Shown: positions 17,037 through 27,184 of the stretch, piece after piece | Numbering within the stretch: position 1 is the first letter of the stretch | Layout: every line of letters starts with the position of its first letter | Source of the DNA: Paenibacillus sp. cl123 | GTDB taxonomy: Bacteria; Bacillota; Bacilli; Paenibacillales; NBRC-103111 | DNA: 64,000 nucleotides | Direction of reading: 5' to 3' | NCBI RefSeq assembly: GCF_900101595.1 | Contig: NZ_FMYY01000003.1 | Coordinates: 179,879-243,878 of the forward strand | The notes under the pieces: generated by a model | Database searches by the model: none | The model's input: only the letters and a program-made list of their open reading frames with translations | Told to the model about the DNA's origin: nothing | Translations under genes and position numbers: made by a program

Positions 17037-17938
17037 CGCTGGAAGCCGGAACCTACCGTCGGCTCGAGGTCGCCCGTGAGGTATCGCCTCACGGCTACTT
17101 CCTGACTGACGGGACGATGGACGTGCTGCTGCACTATAGCGAAACAAATGGAGCGGCCGTCAAAGTGGGCGAGAAGGTGGAAGCCTTCCTGTTTCACGAT
17201 ACGGAAGACCGGATGGCCGCTACGCTGCGCAAACCGCTTGTCGCTTTGGGCGAGGTTGCGCTGCTGGAAGTTGTGGATATTCATCCGCGGTTCGGCTGCT
17301 TCCTGGAGATGGGCCTTGGCCGCAATCTGCTGCTGCCTTTCCGGGAGCTGCCCGAGCTGAGGGAGCTGCATCCTCAGGTAGGCGACCGCGTGTTCGTTGT
17401 GCTGGGGCATGACCGCCAAGGCAGGCTTGTTGCCAGACTGGCCGGCGAGGAGCAGCTGCGCAAGCTGTGCGTGCCCGCTCCCCAGGCTTGGAAAAACCGC
17501 GTTGTTGAGGCGCGCGTGTACAAGCCGCTGCAGATGGGTTCGTTCGTGGTTTGCGACGCGGGTGTGCTGGGCTTCGGCGTGATCGGGCTGATCCACGCGA
17601 CAGAGCGTACGCGCCTGCTGCGGCTGGGCGAAAGCGTCGAGGTGCGCGTTGCCTTCGTCCGTGAGGACGGCAATGTGAATTTGTCGATGCGCGGACGCAA
17701 GGAAACCGTGCGTGATGAAGATTCCGAGAAGCTGCTTGCGTTTCTCCGGGAACGGCCCAATGCGGCCATGCCATACTCCGACGAAACGCCTGCTGACCTG
17801 ATCAGCCAGCGCTTCGGCATGAGCAAGTCGGCCTTTAAACGGGCGCTCGGCAAGCTGCTGAAGGAAGGGCTTGTGTACCAGGAAGGCAGCTGGACGTATT
17901 TAAAACAGGAAGATCAAACACCGGTTGCCGACTCTTAA
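17033..17938 (+). CDS. cvfB: S1-like RNA-binding protein (CvfB/YitL family)
   Basis: The 301-residue protein has three S1-like beta-barrel modules followed by a C-terminal winged helix. The last shows SKSAFKRALGKLLKEGLVYQ near 260-285. CvfB homologues bind RNA and influence virulence gene and housekeeping RNA levels in staphylococci. It is inserted between rsfS and yqeM, unlike B. subtilis, where yitL is elsewhere; the ATGA overlap with rsfS shows it belongs to this operon. Its stop lies inside the terminator hairpin that follows. Confidence 0.87.
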   Translation: MTLEAGTYRRLEVAREVSPHGYFLTDGTMDVLLHYSETNGAAVKVGEKVEAFLFHDTEDRMAATLRKPLVALGEVALLEVVDIHPRFGCFLEMGLGRNLLLPFRELPELRELHPQVGDRVFVVLGHDRQGRLVARLAGEEQLRKLCVPAPQAWKNRVVEARVYKPLQMGSFVVCDAGVLGFGVIGLIHATERTRLLRLGESVEVRVAFVREDGNVNLSMRGRKETVRDEDSEKLLAFLRERPNAAMPYSDETPADLISQRFGMSKSAFKRALGKLLKEGLVYQEGSWTYLKQEDQTPVADS

Positions 17939-17960
17939 AGGTTGCAGCCGGTTTTCTTTT
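17921..17960 (+). terminator. Intrinsic terminator overlapping the cvfB stop
   Basis: CCGGTTGC pairs with GCAGCCGG (one G-U) across a 15-nt loop and is followed by TTTTCTTTT. The left arm is still coding, so it may act as an attenuator between cvfB and yqeM. Confidence 0.6.
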
Positions 17961-18024
17961 GGCATGAGCCTGTTAATGGAGCAATGCCTTGGCGTTAACG
18001 CGAATGAGAAGGAGGGGGTCGAGC

Positions 18025-18852
18025 TTGGCTTATGAGCAATTTTCTTATGTGTACGACCGGCTGATGGAAGACATGCCGTACGAGGAATGGCTGGAGTTTG
18101 CCGCCGGATGCTGGCAAAAGCACGGGCAGCCCCGGACGGTCGTTGACCTCGGCTGCGGGACGGGCAGCTTGTCGGTGCCGCTGGCGCAGCTTGGGCTGGA
18201 GGTGATCGGCATCGATCTGTCCGAAGATATGCTGGCGATCGCCCGCGACAAGGCGGACGAAGCCGCGCGACGCGAGCCGGCGGCCAAAGGAGGCAGCTTG
18301 CTGCTGCTCCAGCAGGATATCCGGGAATGGTCGGTTGGCAGACAGGTGGACGCAGTCATCTCCTTTTGCGACTGCTTCAATTATTTGCTGGAGCCGGAGG
18401 AGCTGATGTCGGCGTTCAGGCATACCTATGAGGCGCTGGCTCCGGGCGGCCTGTTTATTTTTGATATGCACACGCCTTACCAGCTGCGCTCCTATGCGGA
18501 ATCCCAGCCATTCCTCATGAATGAGGACGATGTGGCTTACATATGGACGAGCGAATTCGACGAGGAACGGTGCGAGATCGAGCATGCGCTGACCGTCTTC
18601 GTGAAGGAAGAGGGACGGCAAGCCGGGCAAGGGGAAAGCAGGACATGGACCGGGGAGCGGTTTTACCGGGTGGATGAAACCCATGTGCAGCGGGCTTATT
18701 CGTCCGAGCTGATCGAAACATGCTTGCGGAAGGCCGGGTTTGCGGAGGTGGCGGCGTATGCCGACTTCACTTGGATGGGACTGACCGAGGAAACGGAGCG
18801 GGCGTTTTATGTGGCGATGAAACCTAAACCGAAGGAGGAGCCGCAAACCTAA
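18025..18852 (+). CDS. yqeM: Class I SAM-dependent methyltransferase YqeM
   Basis: The 275-residue methyltransferase has the SAM motif VDLGCGTGSLSVPLA near residue 40, motif II GIDLSEDML, and a later VDAVISFCDCFNYL segment. It begins MAYEQFSYVYDRLMEDMPY, typical for YqeM. TTG at 18025 follows AAGGAGGGGG and is preferred over the in-frame extension to 17989. The substrate is unknown. In Bacillus it ends the yqe run directly before comER; here leuS lies between. Confidence 0.9.
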   Translation: MAYEQFSYVYDRLMEDMPYEEWLEFAAGCWQKHGQPRTVVDLGCGTGSLSVPLAQLGLEVIGIDLSEDMLAIARDKADEAARREPAAKGGSLLLLQQDIREWSVGRQVDAVISFCDCFNYLLEPEELMSAFRHTYEALAPGGLFIFDMHTPYQLRSYAESQPFLMNEDDVAYIWTSEFDEERCEIEHALTVFVKEEGRQAGQGESRTWTGERFYRVDETHVQRAYSSELIETCLRKAGFAEVAAYADFTWMGLTEETERAFYVAMKPKPKEEPQT

Positions 18853-18919
18853 GCCGGGACGGCGGAACGCACAGCGCGGGGAACTGCCGAACCTCGCCTG
18901 TCCATTTCGCGGACGGCCG

Positions 18920-19009
18920 CTATAACAGATGCAGCACCAGCTGCAGGAGACCAAGCAGAATTCCCCACAGTGGCAAGGACAGCAGAAGACCATTGACAAG
19001 TCCGCGCAT
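18920..19009 (-). CDS. Very small hydrophobic membrane peptide
   Basis: A 29-codon frame with GGAGGG 5-6 nt before its ATG. After a short MRG start the product is Leu-rich (NGLLLSLPLWGILLGLLQ) and can span the membrane once. The good ribosome binding site and clean hydrophobic profile argue for a real gene, but no function can be given. It points away from leuS, between yqeM and the T-box. Confidence 0.45.
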   Translation of the reverse strand: MRGLVNGLLLSLPLWGILLGLLQLVLHLL

Positions 19010-19345
19010 AAAAGACCCTCCATACCGTTTTGTGTTCTAGTATGGTCAAACGGGGCGGAGGCTAATCCGGCAATTGCAGCTGTGATGCGGTTTTTAGATG
19101 GTTTATTCGCGGGAGGAGAATGCAAGGCGCACCGACATTGGTTCTGCGATTGGGAGAACGTCGCCGGTACGCTCCGCGAGCCGGGCGTTACCGGACTCGC
19201 GACGTTCAAGAGGCGCATGCGCAGGCTGATCCCCCTTTCGCTGGCGGGAAAAATGGTGCAGATCGTTTGCCATCTGTCATGAAGCAGACGCAAGAAAGAC
19301 GGAATCCCGCCGTGGTCAGGCTCTGTGCTTGACAGGCGGGATTTC
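19010..19345. other. Intergenic stretch before the leuS promoter
   Basis: About 335 bp with two overlapping rightward frames. One starts at ATG 19120 behind GGGAGGAG and has 70 codons; the other, which reaches 19282, contains an in-frame ATG near 19085. Neither is recognisable, and they exclude each other. The region ends in the hairpin AATCCCGCC (19302-19310) / GGCGGGATT (19335-19343) followed by TCTTTT. That looks like a terminator, so some transcript should end here. Confidence 0.4.
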
Positions 19346-19358
19346 TTTTACATATAAT
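19329..19358 (+). promoter_or_regulatory. Sigma-A promoter of leuS
   Basis: TTGACA (19329-19334), an 18-bp spacer, and TATAAT (19353-19358): both hexamers are perfect. The right arm of the upstream terminator hairpin lies inside the spacer. Confidence 0.85.
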
Positions 19359-19364
19359 GATGAG

Positions 19365-19662
19365 TAATTGCATGGATAGGAAGGCAGTGACAGGAAATAG
19401 TAGCTTGAATTGTTCCGCGATCAGAGAGCCGGTGGGTGGTGCGAACCGGCGGCGGCGCTTCTTGCGAACTCGTCCTGGAGCCAGAAGGCTAACGAAGATG
19501 AGCGTCATGTCGATGCGCGTCGTTCGTAACCGGATCGTGCGCCCCGCGTTAAGGGGATCGAGTGGACGAGAGGCAAAGCATGCCTGCCGTCAACTAGGGT
19601 GGTACCACGGGAGTGTTCAAGCTTCTCGTCCCTAGCGCAAGCTAGCGGCGGGGGCTTTTTTG
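19365..19662 (+). ncRNA. T-box leader of leuS (leucine specific)
   Basis: The roughly 300-nt leader has the standard T-box parts in order. There is the AGAGAG bulge with the GGTGGGTGGTGCGAACCGG stem, and a specifier loop reading GCGAACTCGTC with codon CTC (Leu) at 19469-19471. The conserved T-box AGGGTGGTACCACG lies at 19596-19609, and a terminator hairpin (CTAGC GCAA GCTAG, then GGGGGCTTTTTT) ends at about 19661. Uncharged tRNA-Leu with a GAG anticodon would pair with the specifier and favour the antiterminator, switching on leuS when leucine is short. Confidence 0.93.
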
Positions 19663-19693
19663 TTTGCTTGAAATTGAAGGAGGAGCTTAAGCT

Positions 19694-22144
19694 ATGGCAC
19701 AGGACAACAGAGACAATCAGGGCTACAACCCGCAGGCGATTGAGCCGAAATGGCAGCAGTATTGGGATAGCAACAAAACATTCAAGGTGCTGGAGGATGA
19801 CTCCAAGCCGAAGTTCTATGCCCTCGATATGTTTCCGTATCCGTCCGGCGCCGGACTGCATGTCGGGCATCCGGAAGGCTACACGGCGACGGATATCGTC
19901 TCGCGCTACAAGCGGATGCGCGGGTATAACGTGCTGCATCCGATGGGCTGGGACGCATTCGGTCTTCCCGCCGAGCAGTATGCGCTCGATACGGGCAACG
20001 ATCCGCGCGACTTCACACAGAAAAATATCGATACGTTCCGCCGTCAGATCAAGTCGCTCGGCTTCTCGTACGATTGGGACCGCGAGATCAGCACGACCGA
20101 TCCCGAATATTACAAGTGGACGCAGTGGATCTTTATCCAGCTGTACAAAAAAGGCTTGGCCTACGTAGATGAAGTCGCCGTCAACTGGTGTCCGGCGCTG
20201 GGCACGGTGCTGGCCAACGAAGAGGTTATCGACGGTCTGAGCGAGCGTGGCGGCCATCCGGTCGTGCGCAAGCCGATGCGCCAATGGGTGCTGCGCATCA
20301 CCGAATACGCCGAGCGGCTGCTGGAGGATCTCGAGGAGCTAGACTGGTCCGAGAGCATCAAGGATATGCAGCGCAACTGGATCGGCAAGTCGAAGGGCGC
20401 GGAAGCGACCTTTGCGATTCAAGGGCATGACGGCGACGGCCTGAAGGTATTCACGACCCGTCCGGATACGCTGTTCGGCGCGACGTATTGCGTGCTGGCT
20501 CCCGAGCATGAGCTGGTAGCCAAGATCACCACGGCAGCTCAAGCGGACGCGGTGCGCGAGTACCAGGAGCGCGCTTCGCGCAAGAGCGATCTGGAGCGTA
20601 CGGACTTGGCCAAGGATAAGACGGGCGTCTTCACCGGCGCGCATGCAATCAATCCGGTCAGCGGCGCACAGGTGCCGATCTGGATCGCGGATTATGTGCT
20701 GTCCGGTTACGGCACGGGCGCCATTATGGCGGTGCCGGGTCACGACCAGCGCGACTGGGAGTTCGCCAAGCAGTTCGACCTGCCGATCGTGCAGGTGGTG
20801 GAAGGCGGAGATATCGCCAAGGAAGCTTATGCGGGAGACGGGGCTCATGTGAACTCGGAGTTTCTCAATGGCTTGAACAATGAGCAGGCGATCGGCAAGA
20901 TGATCGAATGGCTGGAGGAGAACGGCAAAGGTCAAGGCAAGGTGACGTACCGGCTGCGCGACTGGCTGTTCAGTCGTCAGCGCTACTGGGGCGAGCCGAT
21001 CCCGATCCTCCATCTGGAGGACGGCACGATGACGACGGTGCCGGAGGATCAGCTGCCGCTGCTGCTGCCGCAGGTCGATGAGATCAGGCCGTCGGGCACC
21101 GGCGAATCGCCGCTGGCCAACGTCAAGGAATGGGTCGAGACCGTCGATCCGGTATCCGGACAGAAGGCGCGCCGCGAGACGAATACGATGCCGCAATGGG
21201 CCGGCAGCTGCTGGTATTACTTGCGTTTCATCGATCCGCGGAACGATAAGGAGATTTGCTCGCCTGAGCTGCAGAAGAAATGGCTGCCGGTCGATCTGTA
21301 TATCGGCGGCGCGGAGCATGCCGTGCTTCACTTGCTGTATGCGCGCTTCTGGCACAAGGTGCTGTACGATCTCGGCGTCGTAGCGACGAAGGAACCGTTC
21401 CACAAGCTTGTGAACCAGGGCATGATCCTCGGTGAAAACAACGAGAAGATGAGCAAATCGCGCGGCAATGTCATCAATCCGGATGAGATCGTAAACGAAT
21501 ATGGCGCGGATACGCTGCGCATGTATGAAATGTTCATGGGGCCTCTGGAAGCTACGAAGCCTTGGAACGTGAACGGCGTGGAAGGCACGTACCGCTTCCT
21601 GAACCGGGTATGGCGGCTGTTCGTTGGCGAAGACGGCGCTTTGAGCGCAAAGATCGATGCGGCGGAAGAGCTCGGCAGCGAAACGTTCAAGCGCGTCTGG
21701 CACCGGACGATCAAGAAAGTGACCGAGGACAACGAGGCGCTACGCTTCAACACGTCGATCAGTCAGCTGATGATTTTCGTCAATGAAGCGTATAAGACGG
21801 ACCGTCTGCCCAAAGCGGCGATGGAGCAGTTTGTGCAGATGCTGTCCCCGCTTGCTCCGCACTTGGCGGAAGAGCTGTGGGAGAAGCTCGGCCACAGCGA
21901 GAGCGTGACCTATGCGGCATGGCCGGTTTATGACGAAGCCTGGACCGTCGACAATGAAGTCGAGATCGTCGTTCAGGTGAACGGCAAAATCGCCGACCGC
22001 GCGCGCGTCGCTGCTGACGCCGATGAGGCGGCTTTGCAGGAGCTGGCGTTCGGACTGGATAAAGTGAAGGATGCGACAGCAGGCAAGACGGTCCGCAAAG
22101 TGATCGTCGTGAAAGGCAAGCTTGTCAATATCGTCGTCGGCTAA
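19694..22144 (+). CDS. leuS: Leucyl-tRNA synthetase
   Basis: The 816-residue class Ia synthetase has the ATP-binding HIGH motif as HVGH in [15 protein letters not shown] (about residues 50-60), the CP1 editing domain in the middle, and KMSKS in [10 protein letters not shown] near residue 580. An anticodon-binding and C-terminal domain completes it. It charges tRNA-Leu in the cytoplasm. AAGGAGGA lies about 9 nt before the ATG. It is controlled by the T-box just upstream and closed by the hairpin at 22174. Confidence 0.98.
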   Translation: MAQDNRDNQGYNPQAIEPKWQQYWDSNKTFKVLEDDSKPKFYALDMFPYPSGAGLHVGHPEGYTATDIVSRYKRMRGYNVLHPMGWDAFGLPAEQYALDTGNDPRDFTQKNIDTFRRQIKSLGFSYDWDREISTTDPEYYKWTQWIFIQLYKKGLAYVDEVAVNWCPALGTVLANEEVIDGLSERGGHPVVRKPMRQWVLRITEYAERLLEDLEELDWSESIKDMQRNWIGKSKGAEATFAIQGHDGDGLKVFTTRPDTLFGATYCVLAPEHELVAKITTAAQADAVREYQERASRKSDLERTDLAKDKTGVFTGAHAINPVSGAQVPIWIADYVLSGYGTGAIMAVPGHDQRDWEFAKQFDLPIVQVVEGGDIAKEAYAGDGAHVNSEFLNGLNNEQAIGKMIEWLEENGKGQGKVTYRLRDWLFSRQRYWGEPIPILHLEDGTMTTVPEDQLPLLLPQVDEIRPSGTGESPLANVKEWVETVDPVSGQKARRETNTMPQWAGSCWYYLRFIDPRNDKEICSPELQKKWLPVDLYIGGAEHAVLHLLYARFWHKVLYDLGVVATKEPFHKLVNQGMILGENNEKMSKSRGNVINPDEIVNEYGADTLRMYEMFMGPLEATKPWNVNGVEGTYRFLNRVWRLFVGEDGALSAKIDAAEELGSETFKRVWHRTIKKVTEDNEALRFNTSISQLMIFVNEAYKTDRLPKAAMEQFVQMLSPLAPHLAEELWEKLGHSESVTYAAWPVYDEAWTVDNEVEIVVQVNGKIADRARVAADADEAALQELAFGLDKVKDATAGKTVRKVIVVKGKLVNIVVG

Positions 22145-22173
22145 GTCAGCGGGCAGAGGACGGATAAACAAAT

Positions 22174-22214
22174 AACCGCAAGGACGGCGCCAAGCGGCGC
22201 CGGCCCTGCGGTTC
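22174..22214 (+). terminator. Bidirectional terminator between leuS and comER
   Basis: AACCGCAGG-type outer arms and CGGCGCC/GGCGCCG inner arms around AAGC form one long hairpin between two convergent genes. The T-run is weak on both sides. Confidence 0.6.
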
Positions 22215-22243
22215 ATAAGGAAAAGACGTGAAAGCATCGCGTT

Positions 22244-23077
22244 CTAGTCAACCTTAGTTCCGTAGAAGCGGGCTTCCACCTTTTCCACATCTTCATCGTA
22301 TTTGGCATGAGTTGTGCGGATTAGGTCGTAGAAGACCCCGCCCAGCTCTTTTTCCATTATACGGAGACCTTCTGCGGTGATGCCGCCCGGCACGGCGACC
22401 CGTTTCTGCAGCGCGGCCGGAGAGAAGCCTCCTGTCGTCAGGAGCTTGCCGGTGCCGAGCGTCATCTCGCTGGCGAGCAGAATCGCCTCCTGCTCCGAGA
22501 TGCCGGTGGCATGGACGGCCGCTTCGGTAAATTTCTGAATGAAATAGGACAAGAAGGCCGGACCGCAGCTGCTCAGATCGGAGGAAATCCGGGTATACTG
22601 CTCGGACACGCGAATCGGCGACCCGATGTGAGAGAGCAGGTTTTCGACCAGCACCTCGTCTTCGGGCATCATCCGGTTGCCATATATGCATAAAGCGGCG
22701 CCGCTGAGCACGTAATTCGTGATGCTTGGAATGACCTTGGCGATTTTGCAGGGCAGCTGTTCCTCGAGATGGCGGATCAGCACGGGACTGGTGATTGAGA
22801 TAAGCAGCTGATCTGCGGTGACGACGGGCCGGATCTCGTCGAGGACCGCCTTGAACTCCAGCGGCTTCACGCATACAAACAAGAGGTCTGACCCGCCAGC
22901 TGCTTCTTTATTGGAACGGGCCACCTGCAGCCCCGGAATATGCTCGGCCAACCGCTCGACCTTGGACAGCGTGCGATTGGTAGCGACGACTTGTTCCGGG
23001 TTAAGCGCACCGGACCGGATAAACGCTTCGATGAGTATGCTTCCCATGCTGCCTGTTCCTATGACTCCTACTCGCAT
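22244..23077 (-). CDS. comER: ComER, pyrroline-5-carboxylate reductase-like protein
   Basis: The 277-residue protein of the ProC family has the Rossmann loop GVIGTGSMGSILIE at the N-terminus and the C-terminal PGGITAEGLRIMEKE segment of ProC enzymes. In Bacillus comER lies next to and divergent from comEA and overlaps its promoter; it affects sporulation and biofilm signalling rather than DNA uptake. The same divergent arrangement is seen here. ATG at 23077 is preferred to 23083, since GGGGGG would otherwise touch the start codon. Confidence 0.88.
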   Translation of the reverse strand: MRVGVIGTGSMGSILIEAFIRSGALNPEQVVATNRTLSKVERLAEHIPGLQVARSNKEAAGGSDLLFVCVKPLEFKAVLDEIRPVVTADQLLISITSPVLIRHLEEQLPCKIAKVIPSITNYVLSGAALCIYGNRMMPEDEVLVENLLSHIGSPIRVSEQYTRISSDLSSCGPAFLSYFIQKFTEAAVHATGISEQEAILLASEMTLGTGKLLTTGGFSPAALQKRVAVPGGITAEGLRIMEKELGGVFYDLIRTTHAKYDEDVEKVEARFYGTKVD

Positions 23078-23172
23078 GATCATCCCCCCTGTTTAGACTG
23101 CAGCCTTTTTCCATTATATCGAGGGGAGTTTTCATTTATGCCTTATTTTTTCCAAATGAAGGGAGGAGCCTT

Positions 23173-23895
23173 ATGTCCATGCATCGGTCTGTCGGGACGT
23201 CGGGATTGTGGTGGATCGTGACGGGAGCGGCCGCCGTGCTCGTTATTGCGCTTGCGCTCAGGTTTGTGCTGGCCGCAGGCCCGGAGGCGGGGTTTGTCGC
23301 GGTAGACGACGCGATGCGCCAGCTGCTGCAGGAACAAGGAGAGGAGCGGGGAACAGCTCCGGATGCGGCCAAGACAAGCTCCAAGGAGAGACAGCCGGGA
23401 GGCGGCAGGACAAGCGGCGAGCCGGCAAAGCCGGAGGCAGGAGACGGAGCGGCTGCTTCGTCAGCCGGCGGGAAAGCGGGCGTCAGCGAGCCGAGCCCCG
23501 ATGGAGCCGCTGACGGGATGCCGGAAGCAAACGGCTCTCTTCCTGTCTCGGCAGGGGCAGGGATCACGGGGAGCGGCCCGGCAGCTGCCGCCGGTACGGG
23601 AGCCGGAAGCGGGGCGGGAAATGAAGAGGCGGCTGCAGCAGGGGGCGTTCCGGCCGGCAAACCGGCCGCCGCAGGCTCCGCCAGCGCGGCTTCGGACGGC
23701 AAGCTGGACTTGAACCGGGCGACCGCCGAGCAGCTGGACGCGCTGCCCGGTATCGGCCCCAGTCGGGCGCAGGCAATTATCGAGCTGCGCAAGAAGCTGG
23801 GCGGGTTTCGCTCCGTCACGCAGCTTAAGGAGGTCAAGGGCATCGGAGCTCAGACGTTTAAAAAACTGGAGCCGCTCGTTACGGTCGTACCCTAA
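23173..23895 (+). CDS. comEA: ComEA-like DNA-binding competence protein
   Basis: The product has 240 residues. A membrane anchor (about 15-36) is followed by a long Ala/Gly/Ser/Pro-rich, low-complexity linker (about 60-175). A C-terminal pair of helix-hairpin-helix motifs (about 178-240) shows LDLNRATAEQLDALPGIGPS and KEVKGIG. ComEA binds incoming double-stranded DNA at the cell surface in transformation. The SLBB-like oligomerisation domain expected between anchor and HhH is not recognisable; its place is taken by the linker. GGGAGGAG precedes the ATG. It is divergent from comER. Confidence 0.88.
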   Translation: MSMHRSVGTSGLWWIVTGAAAVLVIALALRFVLAAGPEAGFVAVDDAMRQLLQEQGEERGTAPDAAKTSSKERQPGGGRTSGEPAKPEAGDGAAASSAGGKAGVSEPSPDGAADGMPEANGSLPVSAGAGITGSGPAAAAGTGAGSGAGNEEAAAAGGVPAGKPAAAGSASAASDGKLDLNRATAEQLDALPGIGPSRAQAIIELRKKLGGFRSVTQLKEVKGIGAQTFKKLEPLVTVVP

Positions 23896-23921
23896 AAGGC
23901 AAGAGACGAAATCTGGCAAAC

Positions 23922-25301
<1,380 letters not shown>

Positions 25302-25322
25302 GAGGAAGGGGAAAGATTCGCC

Positions 25323-25835
25323 ATGGCACGCCGCAAGGACTGGGACACGTATTTTATGGATATTGCGTATATGGCCTCGACCCGTTCCCGCTGTAACCGG
25401 CGTCATGTGGGGGCCGTGCTGGTTCAAGGCAAGAAGCTGCTGGGGACTGCCTATAACGGAGCGCCCTCGGGCGTTTCGGATTGCTCGGAAGCCGGCTGCA
25501 TGCTGGTAGAGGAGTATGAGCTTGTCCAGTCGGAAGGGCAGGAGCAGGTGGTCAAGAAACAGCGCTGCATCCGTACGATTCATGCGGAGCAAAATTTGCT
25601 GCTTTTCACCGACCGGGAGGACCGGGAAGGCTCGGTCGTTTATGTGACGGACCAGCCATGCTGGACTTGCTCCAATATGCTGGCGAACAGCGGGATTACC
25701 GAGATCATCTATCACCGGGCATATCCGAAGGACAGCGAGAAGGTCGGCGCGTTAATGGAGCAGAAAGGGATTCGTTTCCGGCAGATGGGCGGTTATGAAC
25801 CGCCGGCGGGAACGATTGCCGAAGTTCACAATTAA
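25323..25835 (+). CDS. comEB: dCMP deaminase-like late competence protein ComEB
   Basis: The 170-residue zinc-dependent deoxycytidylate deaminase fold has metal ligands visible as HAE in TIRTIHAEQNLL-type context and PCWTC. It would convert dCMP to dUMP. In Bacillus it is the second comE gene but is not needed for transformation. It starts 21 nt after the preceding PLP enzyme gene, with AGAGGAAGGGG upstream. The prophage begins 10 bp after its stop. A small hairpin GAGG-AAGAA-CCTC followed by a T-run at 25845-25863 may serve as its terminator and lies in the att repeat. Confidence 0.92.
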   Translation: MARRKDWDTYFMDIAYMASTRSRCNRRHVGAVLVQGKKLLGTAYNGAPSGVSDCSEAGCMLVEEYELVQSEGQEQVVKKQRCIRTIHAEQNLLLFTDREDREGSVVYVTDQPCWTCSNMLANSGITEIIYHRAYPKDSEKVGALMEQKGIRFRQMGGYEPPAGTIAEVHN

Positions 25836-25845
25836 ATAAAATGTG

Positions 25846-25940
25846 AGGAAGAACCTCCTTTTTTGTAATAGGAAAGTCCTTATAAATCAAGGGGTTTACA
25901 GATTGGGGAAATGATGTTGCCCACGAATTGCCCACATTAA
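25846..25940. repeat. Left copy of the 95-bp direct repeat (attL region)
   Basis: Identical, base for base as far as can be seen, to 63906-64000. It begins AGGAAGAACCTCC just after comEB and ends with TTGCCCACGAATTGCCCAC (25917-25935), itself two TTGCCCAC boxes 11 bp apart. The integrase gene ends 10 bp later. Confidence 0.9.
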
Positions 25941-25950
25941 GCAAACATTA

Positions 25951-27168
25951 TCATGATGAGAGGCTTTTCATTAGTTCGCTGAACTTTTGAGAGGCTTCTT
26001 TCTTTAATGCTTTAGTCACATGCAGGTATACACGTTTTGTTAATACATCAGATTCGTGACCCAGGCGCTCCATTATAGTCTCAAGGCTTGCGCCGGCCTC
26101 AGCTAATAAAGATGTGTGAGTATGCCTCAAAGAATGCGGCGAAAGGTTTGTTGGCAAGTTAGAACGCTTTAAAAGTCTCTTCATTGCTGCCCAAACAGTT
26201 TGATCTTGGAGCGGATAACCGGGGTATGTTACTTTGTCATTCACGAAAACAAAATCAAAATCTTGATAAGTGCTTCTATATTTCATTTTGATAAGTTTCT
26301 GCCATTGTTTCAATTTCTTTAGCTCAGAGATAACCGTTTCATCAACATCGATGGTCCGTTTCGACTTTTTCGTTTTTGGCAGCGTTAGAGTGAAGTCAGT
26401 ATTTTTTCCAGTCTTGTTAAAAAGTGTTTTCGTTACTTTTATAGTCATTTCTTCGAAGTCGATGTCTTTCCATTTCAGTGCAATAAGTTCACCCACGCGC
26501 AAGCCTGTATATGCGAGTACTAAAAAAACTGCGTATCTCTGAGGATTATTTTTTGCAGCATTCAAAAAAATCTGTAGTTGATCTTTTTCGAGATACTTAG
26601 GTACTTCTTCTTCCGCTTCCACTTCTTCAAGAGTCTTTTGGATAAAAGGAACCTGGGCTTTGCGAGTGGGGTCCTTGGCTATGATTTCCATTTCAACTGC
26701 CTTCTTGAAAATTAAGCTTGCAACCTCATGGACACTTGCAACAGTTTTTCTGGCGTACTTTTTTGCCAAATCATCAAGAACGGATTGATACATCATCGTT
26801 GTTATTGCTTTCATTTGCACATTCGCAAAACATTTCAGCAGAACATTGAGTTTTTTTCGCCGAATTTCAACTGTGCTTGCTTTAACCCTCCCACTTGATT
26901 CATATGATTCAAGCCAGATCGGGGCAAAATCTTTAAATAAGATATTTTTTTCAGCAACGTAGCTGCCTTCTAATATTTGAGCATAAACCTTAGCCGCTGC
27001 ATCCTCTGCCTCAGCTCTCGTTCGATATCCATACCCCTCCTTTTGTCTTCTTTTCCCTGTTACTGGATCAATACCAATATCAATCCTAAATGACCATGTA
27101 GCGCCGCAGGTACAACGTTTCTTGTCCTTAGGACATTTGCATCCCCGCTTCCGAAAAGATCCTTTCAA
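25951..27168 (-). CDS. int: Phage tyrosine integrase
   Basis: The product is about 405 residues. An N-terminal arm-binding domain carries a Cys-rich insertion (CKCPKDKKRCTCGATW, possibly zinc-binding). A SAM-like core-binding domain (about 65-165) and a C-terminal catalytic domain follow. The catalytic residues are visible as Arg in YTGLRVGELIALKW, HSLRHTH as the His-x-x-Arg box, and Tyr in LTKRVYLHVT. TTG at 27168 is chosen: GAAGGAGG sits 7 nt upstream and gives the common integrase start MKGSFRKRG; the upstream TTG at 27192 lies before that site. It lies downstream of immA, with the ribosome binding site overlapping the immA stop. Confidence 0.93.
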   Translation of the reverse strand: MKGSFRKRGCKCPKDKKRCTCGATWSFRIDIGIDPVTGKRRQKEGYGYRTRAEAEDAAAKVYAQILEGSYVAEKNILFKDFAPIWLESYESSGRVKASTVEIRRKKLNVLLKCFANVQMKAITTMMYQSVLDDLAKKYARKTVASVHEVASLIFKKAVEMEIIAKDPTRKAQVPFIQKTLEEVEAEEEVPKYLEKDQLQIFLNAAKNNPQRYAVFLVLAYTGLRVGELIALKWKDIDFEEMTIKVTKTLFNKTGKNTDFTLTLPKTKKSKRTIDVDETVISELKKLKQWQKLIKMKYRSTYQDFDFVFVNDKVTYPGYPLQDQTVWAAMKRLLKRSNLPTNLSPHSLRHTHTSLLAEAGASLETIMERLGHESDVLTKRVYLHVTKALKKEASQKFSELMKSLSS

Positions 27169-27184
27169 AAAAATTCCTCCTTCG

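Noticed and set aside
19120..19332. 70-codon frame behind GGGAGGAG before the leuS promoter
   Set aside because: The product is low-complexity and Arg-rich, it overlaps another frame and the terminator hairpin, and it resembles nothing; mentioned only in the gap note.
25836..25950. Search for a tRNA or tmRNA gene as the integration target
   Set aside because: No cloverleaf or CCA end is visible; the site is the intergenic end of comEB.
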